Assembly: GCA_905236955.1 (NCBI GenBank)
Contig: CAJOQW010000102.1
Span: 1-6,285, forward strand
DNA length: 6,285 nucleotides
Direction: 5' to 3'
From: an uncultured Bacteroidales bacterium
GTDB taxonomy: Bacteria; Bacteroidota; Bacteroidia; Bacteroidales; UBA932
Shown here: piece after piece, positions 1-5,121 of the stretch
Layout: each line of letters starts with the position of its first letter
Numbering within the stretch: the stretch's first letter is position 1
The notes under the pieces: model-generated
What the model saw: the letters and a program-made list of their open reading frames with translations, nothing else
The model's database searches: none
Told to the model about the DNA's origin: nothing
Position numbers and translations under genes: made by a program

Positions 1-1135
1 AAGGGGATTCCAGCTTGAGGGGATCCACCGGGGATCCGTTTTTCCAAACCCTGAAGTCCAGGTGCGGGCCGGTCGCCGCGCCGGTGGCACCTACATATCC
101 TATGACCTGCCCCTGGGTTACCCTCGTCCCTGCCTTAATGCCTTTGGCAAAAGAGCGCAAATGCAGGTAACCTGTGGTATAGACGCTGTTGTGCCTGATT
201 TTTATCATGTTGCCTGCGCCTCCGCTGCCCCAGCCCGCGCTGAGGACGACACCGTCGCCCAGAGCCTGCACGGGAGTGCCCGCAGGAGCGGCATAGTCAA
301 TCCCTGTATGGGGCCTGACCGTCCCGTAGATGGGATGCCTGCGGTGATAGGAGAAGTGGGAACTGATGCGGCTGAAATTGAGCGGAGCCTTGAGAAAAGC
401 TTTCTTCAGACTCTGTCCGTCCTGATGCCAGTACTGGTTGCCTCCATCTCCCTGGTCGAAACGGATGGCATAGATTGCGCTGGTGTCGCGGTTATATACG
501 GCGAAATCGATGCCGTCGATATCCACGGTTTCTCCATCCACCTGCCTTTCGGTATAGAAAGCTCTGAAACGGTCCCCTTTCTGCAGCCCGAAGAAGTCGA
601 TGGACCATGCATAGGTGTCAGCCAGGGTGACGATAAGAAGATTGGAGGCGCCCGCAGCCTTGAAGTCGTTCCAAAGTGAGCTGTTGATGGTGACGTCCGC
701 ATAGAGGTGCAGTGTGTCCACGGGTTTTTCGACCCGCCACAGGCCGAGGGAGTCGCGGCACTTGAATACCGTCGACCTTATCCTGTCCTGCTGGTAGACG
801 ACATATTCCAGCCTTCTGCTGGTGCTGTCACCGCTATAGTAGGCGTCGATGTTGTTGCCGGCCCTGACCTTGCGGACATCGAATAAGGTGTCGCAAAGTT
901 GTGCCATGGAATAAGCGTCCGCGGACGACATGCCGAGGCTCTGCATGAGGGATGTGAAGGCCTCGCTGTTCCGGACTTTCCCTTCAACCAATTCGAGGGT
1001 GTCGGTCAGGAATCCCAAGGGGTATACGGTGTCTTTTTGGACCTGAGGCACGTCACGCCCGCCGGCAGTCCTTCTGCACGACAGCGGCAGGAGGCAAAGC
1101 GCAGATAGGAAAAGAAGGACGGGAAATCTTCTCAT
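1..1135 (-). CDS. MepM/YebA-like M23 family murein endopeptidase, lipoprotein (3' end off window)
   Basis: Probable zinc metallopeptidase that cuts peptide cross-links in peptidoglycan, acting in the periplasm on a lipid anchor. The frame is open for 378 codons and runs off the left edge; by family comparison only a few residues are missing. Residues 1-19 are a hydrophobic signal ending LLPLS before Cys20, a loose Bacteroidota-type lipobox. Residues 35-255 resemble the MepM/Csd3 N-terminal region (a segment reading TYAWSIDFFGLQKGDRF, then SLKKAFLKAPLNFSRISS). The M23 domain follows: HTGID at 276-280 supplies the first zinc ligands His276 and Asp280, YLHL holds the likely catalytic His325, and GPHLDF holds His358. 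Asp360 occupies the usual third zinc-ligand His position. An in-frame ATG at 1141 (two codons earlier) is equally possible. The gene starts 3-9 bp after the ATPase stop, so it is probably cotranscribed. The family call is firm; the exact bond cleaved is inferred. Confidence 0.9.
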   Translation of the reverse strand, partial: MRRFPVLLFLSALCLLPLSCRRTAGGRDVPQVQKDTVYPLGFLTDTLELVEGKVRNSEAFTSLMQSLGMSSADAYSMAQLCDTLFDVRKVRAGNNIDAYYSGDSTSRRLEYVVYQQDRIRSTVFKCRDSLGLWRVEKPVDTLHLYADVTINSSLWNDFKAAGASNLLIVTLADTYAWSIDFFGLQKGDRFRAFYTERQVDGETVDIDGIDFAVYNRDTSAIYAIRFDQGDGGNQYWHQDGQSLKKAFLKAPLNFSRISSHFSYHRRHPIYGTVRPHTGIDYAAPAGTPVQALGDGVVLSAGWGSGGAGNMIKIRHNSVYTTGYLHLRSFAKGIKAGTRVTQGQVIGYVGATGAATGPHLDFRVWKNGSPVDPLKLESP

Positions 1136-1144
1136 CGGCATGGT

Positions 1145-2743
1145 TTACTTGGTAAGACTGCCCAGGATGGACCTTGTCAGGGTTCGGGTGGCCTGGGTTG
1201 TGGCGCTCTTGATGGCCTTGTTCGCTATATCCTTGGTAGTAGTCTTCTTAGTGCTTTTCTTGCCGGTCGTGGCGTTGGCAACCGATGTGCCGATACTGGC
1301 GGTAACGGAGGTTATCGCGGCTCCAAGGGCGGCAGAAGCTATCTTGCCGAAAATGCTCTTGGTTCCCTTCGAATTGCCCTTCTTTTTGGCTTCCTTCTCG
1401 CTTTCCTGCTTCTGCTTCACTACTTTCTCTTCCTGTTTTGCCTGTTCTGCTTCCGCCTTCTCGGCATCTGCGAGCAGGACTTCGAAGGCGCTCTCACGGT
1501 CAACCATCCTGTCGTACTTTCCGTAGATCATGGAAGTGTCGATGAGTTTCTGCCTCTGTTCGGGGGTGATGGTGCCGATCTGGCTGAGCGGGAAGAGGAT
1601 CTTGGCCCGCTGCACTACGCCGGGAGCGCCCTTCTCGTCGAGAAGGGAGACGAGAGCTTCGCCTGTCTCGAGCTCCAGCAGGGTGGTGTCTGTCTTGAAA
1701 TTGGGGTTGGCGCGGAAGGTGTCCGAAACGCTCTTTATCACCTTCTGGTCTTTGGGAGTATATGCCCTGAGGGCATGCTGGACGCGGTTTCCGAGTTGGC
1801 CGAGGATAGATTCGGGGATGTCGGTGGGGTTCTGCGTGACAAAGTAAACGCCGACTCCTTTGCTTCGGATCAGGCGTACCACCTGCTCTATCTTGTCCAC
1901 GAGGGCCTTCGACGTGTCGTCGAACAGGGTGTGGGCCTCGTCGAAGAAGAACACGAACTTGGGCTTGTCAAGGTCTCCTACCTCAGGGAGTCTTGCGTAG
2001 ATGTCGCTCAGGAGCCATAGGAGGAAAGTGCTGTAGAGCTTGGGGTTCTGCATCAGCTTGTCTGCGGCGAGTATGCTCATGATGCCTTTCCCGTTGTTTG
2101 TCTGGAGAAGGTCGAATACGTCGAAAGACGGTTCCCCGAAGAATTTGTCGGCCCCTTGGGCTTCAAGGGAGAGGAGGGCCCTTTGTATGGCGCCGACACT
2201 GCTCTCCGACACGTTTCCATAGGTAAGACGGTATTCAGACGCGTGCTCGGCAACGTATATGGTCATGGCCCTGAGGTCCTTGAGGTCCAGAAGGAGTAGT
2301 TTCTTGTCGTCCGCGACACGGAATATGATGTCCATGACACCGCTCTGTACCTCACTCAGGCCCAGGAGACGGCTGAGGAGCATCGGGCCCATGTTGCTGA
2401 TAGTGGTCCGCATGGGATGGCCTTCCTCGCCGAAGACGTCGTAAACGCGGGCAGGACAAGCCTGGAACTCGGGGTTTTCAATGCCGAATTCTGGAAGGCG
2501 CTTCTGGATGAAGCCGCTCAGGCGGCCTACCTGGCTTATTCCGCTGAGGTCTCCTTTCATGTCCGCCATGAAACATGGGACTCCGGCCTGGCAGAAGGTT
2601 TCGGCTATGACCTGGAGCGTGACGGTCTTGCCGGTACCGGTAGCACCGGCTATGAGGCCGTGGCGGTTAGCCATACTGGGACAAATACTTATCGGGCCTT
2701 CCTGGCTGTGGGCGATATACAGCCCTCTTTCTGGATCGAGCAT
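1145..2743 (-). CDS. DUF853 / YjgR-type HerA-like P-loop ATPase
   Basis: A 532-residue cytosolic ATPase of the DUF853 family, related to the HerA/FtsK DNA-translocase clade; the physiological role of the family is not established. The N-terminus matches E. coli YjgR in style: ANRHGLIAGATGTGKT carries Walker A at 33-40, followed by FMADMKGDLSG near 58-68. Walker B is KFVFFFDEAH at 262-271 with catalytic Asp268/Glu269, and FVTQNP at 301-306 fits the sensor strand. Residues about 417-460 are a charged Glu/Lys/Gln-rich probable coiled coil. Residues 461-532 form an Ala/Thr/Lys-rich tail ending TLTRSILGSLTK, reminiscent of the YjgR C-terminus. Length is close to the family norm (about 500). ATG 2743 is the start because the same frame has a stop five codons upstream. 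A promoter lies at 2786-2817, and the M23 endopeptidase gene follows immediately downstream. Fold and family are secure; substrate is unknown. Confidence 0.93.
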   Translation of the reverse strand: MLDPERGLYIAHSQEGPISICPSMANRHGLIAGATGTGKTVTLQVIAETFCQAGVPCFMADMKGDLSGISQVGRLSGFIQKRLPEFGIENPEFQACPARVYDVFGEEGHPMRTTISNMGPMLLSRLLGLSEVQSGVMDIIFRVADDKKLLLLDLKDLRAMTIYVAEHASEYRLTYGNVSESSVGAIQRALLSLEAQGADKFFGEPSFDVFDLLQTNNGKGIMSILAADKLMQNPKLYSTFLLWLLSDIYARLPEVGDLDKPKFVFFFDEAHTLFDDTSKALVDKIEQVVRLIRSKGVGVYFVTQNPTDIPESILGQLGNRVQHALRAYTPKDQKVIKSVSDTFRANPNFKTDTTLLELETGEALVSLLDEKGAPGVVQRAKILFPLSQIGTITPEQRQKLIDTSMIYGKYDRMVDRESAFEVLLADAEKAEAEQAKQEEKVVKQKQESEKEAKKKGNSKGTKSIFGKIASAALGAAITSVTASIGTSVANATTGKKSTKKTTTKDIANKAIKSATTQATRTLTRSILGSLTK

Positions 2744-2785
2744 TGCAGTGTTTCTTTAAATGGTGGTGTTTGATGGTAACATCTT

Positions 2786-2817
2786 CAAATATACAAATTA
2801 TTTCTATATTTGCGAAA
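2786..2817 (-). promoter_or_regulatory. Bacteroidota-type promoter for the DUF853 ATPase / M23 operon
   Basis: Read on the minus strand, TATATTTG at 2793-2786 matches the Bacteroidota -7 consensus TAnnTTTG exactly. TTTC at 2817-2814 matches three of four bases of the -33 element TTTG, with the typical 20-bp gap. The predicted transcript would start near 2780 and leave an untranslated leader of roughly 35-40 nt before the ATG at 2743. No Shine-Dalgarno sequence is evident. The -33 box lies inside the GNAT-like pseudogene remnant. Confidence 0.55.
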
Positions 2818-3298
2818 TCTATAACCCTCCCCGAATTCCCGAACGGATAGCCAGGCTTGCCGATGCTGTCGATAACAAGTATGACCTGCATGAGTTCGAA
2901 GCGAAATCGATGTCGGAGATCATCGGCAAATACGGCATGGAATTGTTCCATCTGTACAACAAGAGCTTCTCCAAACTGGAAGAATTCTCGCCTCTGACCG
3001 ACAAGCAGATAGAACAGTATATCGCATCTTACAAATCCGTCTTGAATCCGGATTTCGTGGCGCTCGTCGTGAGCGGTAAGGGCGAGCTGCCGGCTTCGGC
3101 ATATGCGTCCCCACCATCTCCATGGCTATCAAGAAGAGCCGCGGCAGGCTGCTCCCGCTGAAGGGCTGTGCAAAAATGGGGATAACCCGCATGATAATGA
3201 ATCCCCAGCTGCTTTCCAACCACAAGGTCCAGAATCTCTTCGACGGCTATGACGTCGAGCCCTACACTTTGCGCAGGGCATACGTCAAGTACTTCTAG
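2808..3298 (+). pseudogene. Degraded GNAT-like acetyltransferase family gene (truncated, frameshifted, internally deleted)
   Basis: Remnant of a Bacteroidota GNAT-like protein, in intact form about 370-390 residues from memory of the family. Recognisable sequence begins abruptly near 2808 (ICEIYNPPRIPERIARL) and continues through YDLHEFEAK, PLTDKQIEQYI and NPDFVALVV, so roughly the first 180 residues are missing. Near 3090 the frame breaks. After GEL the family sequence resumes in another frame as GFGICVPTISMAIKKSRGRL, as if one base was lost (for example CTGGCCGGC becoming CTGCCGGC). After RLLPLKG the sequence jumps to AKMGITRMIMNPQLLSNHKV and ends LRRAYVKYF at TAG 3296-3298. By family comparison some 45-60 residues, including the QGKG-type acetyl-CoA loop, are gone. 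The unshifted frame stops at 3159-3161. An ATG at 2760 opens that frame but lies outside the homology. A functional product is unlikely. Confidence 0.7.
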
Positions 3299-3393
3299 CC
3301 GCGTTTATTACGGGGCTTCCTGAGCTTGCTGGTGAGATATCCAGCAAGCAGTGCGACGATGGCTACAATGACTAGCAGAATTTTCGTGTCCAT
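3295..3393 (-). CDS. Possible small single-span membrane protein, 32 residues
   Basis: A short frame on the minus strand encodes 32 residues starting MDTKILLVIVAIVALLAGYL and finishing with a basic tail (TSKLRKPRNKRG). Residues 5-20 are a good transmembrane helix with positive charges after it, so an inner-membrane protein with a cytoplasmic C-terminus is plausible under the positive-inside rule. It fills most of the gap between the pseudogene and the kinase gene. Its TAG shares the CTAG palindrome with the pseudogene stop. A TAnnTTTG box (3404-3397) sits three bases before the ATG. I do not recognise a named family. A frame this short could arise by chance, and it contains a perfect hairpin that could be the real functional element. 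Confidence 0.42.
   Translation of the reverse strand: MDTKILLVIVAIVALLAGYLTSKLRKPRNKRG
3324..3349. repeat. Perfect 9-bp inverted repeat, 8-nt loop (hairpin)
   Basis: GCTTGCTGG (3324-3332) and CCAGCAAGC (3341-3349) are exact reverse complements separated by TGAGATAT. The stem is GC-rich and would be stable in RNA from either strand. No T-tract follows on either strand, so it is not a standard intrinsic terminator. It lies 25 bp past the pseudogene stop and inside the possible 32-residue frame, where the arms encode parts of LLAGYLTSKL. Confidence 0.7.
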
Positions 3394-3396
3394 GTA

Positions 3397-3404
3397 CAAA
3401 TGTA
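3397..3404 (-). promoter_or_regulatory. Candidate -7 box for the small membrane ORF
   Basis: On the minus strand TACATTTG fits the Bacteroidota -7 consensus TAnnTTTG and ends three bases before the ATG at 3393. No TTTG -33 element is found 19-21 bp further upstream. If active, transcription would start at or next to the start codon. It lies within GTACAAATGTAC, a partly symmetric sequence, so the match may be fortuitous. Confidence 0.25.
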
Positions 3405-3428
3405 CTAAATAAAGTGCGAATAATTAGC

Positions 3429-3436
3429 TATCTTTG
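3429..3436 (+). promoter_or_regulatory. Candidate -7 box for the nucleoside kinase-like gene
   Basis: TATCTTTG fits TAnnTTTG and is followed by C, as is common in Bacteroidales promoters. It ends five bases before the ATG at 3442, in an AT-rich stretch. A clear TTTG -33 element is absent at the expected distance. If used, the leader would be absent or only a few bases long. Confidence 0.4.
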
Positions 3437-3441
3437 CTTTC

Positions 3442-5112
3442 ATGATCCAGGTATATTGCAAGAACACGGGGACATTCAAGAGTTTCAGGGAAGGAACCAC
3501 CCTGCTCGACATGCTCCCCCATTTCGATTTTGAAAAGCCCTATCCCATTGTTTCCGCCCGTGTGAACAATGTCTCTCAGGGTCTCAAGTTCCGCGTATAC
3601 AACAACCGCGACGTCGAGTTCTGCGACGCCACCTCACGCAACGGCATGCGCGCCTACAACAGGTCGCTTTTCTTCCTGCTCTGCAAGGCCGCCAAAGACA
3701 CCATAAAGGGCTGCAGCATATACGTCGAGCATCCCATTTCGCACGGATATTACTGCGAACTCCACAAGCCGGACGGCAGCAAGGTGAACCAGAAAGACGT
3801 GGACAGGATCAAGGCCCGCATGGCCGGCATGGTGGAGAAGGACATGAATTTCCACCGTTTCGAGGTCCAGACAGAAGAGGCCATCCGGATTTTCAAGGAC
3901 TATGACGACAAGGTCCGCCTCCTCCAGACCAGCGGTCAGGTATACCAGGATTATTATACGCTGGGCCGCACGCCAGACTATTACTACGGTCGCCTCGTCC
4001 CTTCGACGGGCTACCTTAAAGTATGGGATCTCCAGCTGTTCCATGAGGGTATCCTCCTCATGGGCCCGGACAGGAATCACCCCGACAAACTGGCCCCTTA
4101 TGTGGACCAGCCCAAGACATTCCGCATGTTCAAGGAAAACCTGGAATGGAACGGGATCATGGGCCTTCGTACTGTGGGGGACCTCAATTTCGCCTGCCAA
4201 CAGGGGCACGGAAGGGAACTCATACAAATAGCGGAAGCGTTGCAGGAGAAGAAGATAGTGCAGATAGCCGAGGAGATACGCAGGCGTTTCCATGGCCGGA
4301 ACAAGGTACGCCTGGTGCTTATCACAGGTCCCTCTTCATCCGGAAAGACCACGGTGTCGCAAAGGCTTGCCGTGCAACTCAAGGCCTGCGGTCTGCGGCC
4401 TTTGACTTTCAGCACCGACGACTACTTCGTGAACCGGGTCGACACGCCCAAACTTCCCGACGGCAGCTACGACTTCGACAACTTCGATACGGTAGACCAC
4501 GATGCTCTGCAGCGGGATCTCCTCAAGATACTTGCCGGAGAAGAAGTGCTTGTGCCCGAATATAATTTCACGACAGGCATACGCGAATACAACGGCCGCA
4601 AATTCAAGCTGGGCCCCAACAACGTGGTGGTAGTGGAAGGCATACATGCGCTCAACCCGAGGCTGACGGAACTGATTCCCGAGGCCAGGAAGTTCCGCAT
4701 CTACATCAGTACCCTGACAGGCATCGCGCTCGACAATCACAACTGCATCCCCACAAGCGACAACCGCCTGCTGAGGCGTATAGTGCGGGACTGCTACAAG
4801 GGCGCATTCAGCGCACGGGAGACGATAGCCCAGTGGCCCCTCGTCCGCGAGGCGGAGGAGCAATGGATATACCCTTACCAGGAGAATGCGGACGTCATGT
4901 TCAACAGCGCCTACCTCGTTGAGTTCGCCGTACTCCGCAACCATGCGGAGCCCATACTGGAAAGCGTGCCCAAGAACTGTCCTGAATATGGCGAAGCCCA
5001 TCGGCTCCTCAAATTCATCCACTACTTTACGCCGGTCCCCGACAACGAAATACCCGCCACGTCCCTGCTTAGGGAGTTCGTGGGCGGGTCTTCGTTCACA
5101 TACCCCAGGTAA
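3442..5112 (+). CDS. TGS/ThrRS-like domain fused to uridine kinase-type P-loop kinase (nucleoside kinase family)
   Basis: A 556-residue cytosolic protein usually annotated as nucleoside or uridine kinase; it probably phosphorylates a nucleoside or related small molecule with ATP, but the true substrate is uncertain. Residues 1-60 form a TGS-like ubiquitin-fold domain. Residues about 65-180 resemble the second additional (editing) domain of threonyl-tRNA synthetase: VEHPISHGYYCEL at 95-107 matches its glycine-rich strand, and KDVDRIKARM its helix. The HxxxH pair is replaced by Asn73 and Phe77. The kinase part has Walker A GPSSSGKTT at 296-304, STDDYF at 324-329 where uridine kinase has its DSFY acidic site, VVVVEGIHAL at 395-404, and RRIVRD at 445-450 in the lid region. 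The start MIQVYCKN is typical of the Bacteroidales family. The gene appears intact and monocistronic: a divergent small frame lies upstream and a convergent gene downstream. Confidence 0.92.
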   Translation: MIQVYCKNTGTFKSFREGTTLLDMLPHFDFEKPYPIVSARVNNVSQGLKFRVYNNRDVEFCDATSRNGMRAYNRSLFFLLCKAAKDTIKGCSIYVEHPISHGYYCELHKPDGSKVNQKDVDRIKARMAGMVEKDMNFHRFEVQTEEAIRIFKDYDDKVRLLQTSGQVYQDYYTLGRTPDYYYGRLVPSTGYLKVWDLQLFHEGILLMGPDRNHPDKLAPYVDQPKTFRMFKENLEWNGIMGLRTVGDLNFACQQGHGRELIQIAEALQEKKIVQIAEEIRRRFHGRNKVRLVLITGPSSSGKTTVSQRLAVQLKACGLRPLTFSTDDYFVNRVDTPKLPDGSYDFDNFDTVDHDALQRDLLKILAGEEVLVPEYNFTTGIREYNGRKFKLGPNNVVVVEGIHALNPRLTELIPEARKFRIYISTLTGIALDNHNCIPTSDNRLLRRIVRDCYKGAFSARETIAQWPLVREAEEQWIYPYQENADVMFNSAYLVEFAVLRNHAEPILESVPKNCPEYGEAHRLLKFIHYFTPVPDNEIPATSLLREFVGGSSFTYPR

Positions 5113-5121
5113 AAGGCGGCC

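Noticed and set aside
19..38. Two close GGATCC palindromes near the left edge
   Set aside because: They fall in coding sequence (GSPVDP) where codon choice explains them; no other repeat structure is present.
62..679. 205-codon open frame on the plus strand opposite the M23 gene
   Set aside because: It lies wholly antisense to a well-supported M23 peptidase and has no recognisable domain; long antisense frames are expected at this GC content.
2805..2812. TATATTTG on the plus strand, a -7-like box at the start of the GNAT remnant
   Set aside because: There is no TTTG at -33 spacing and the downstream gene is broken; the minus-strand arrangement in the same region is much better.
3084..3161. 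Programmed frameshift joining the two halves of the GNAT-like gene
   Set aside because: No slippery heptamer was seen, and the N-terminal half and the acetyl-CoA segment are missing, so decay is the simpler explanation.
3634..4293. 219-codon open frame on the minus strand inside the kinase gene
   Set aside because: Its His/Val/Leu-rich composition is typical of an antisense shadow, and the plus-strand frame carries clear conserved motifs across the whole span.
4336..5022. 228-codon open frame on the minus strand inside the kinase gene
   Set aside because: It is antisense to the Walker A-containing kinase domain and has no motif of its own.
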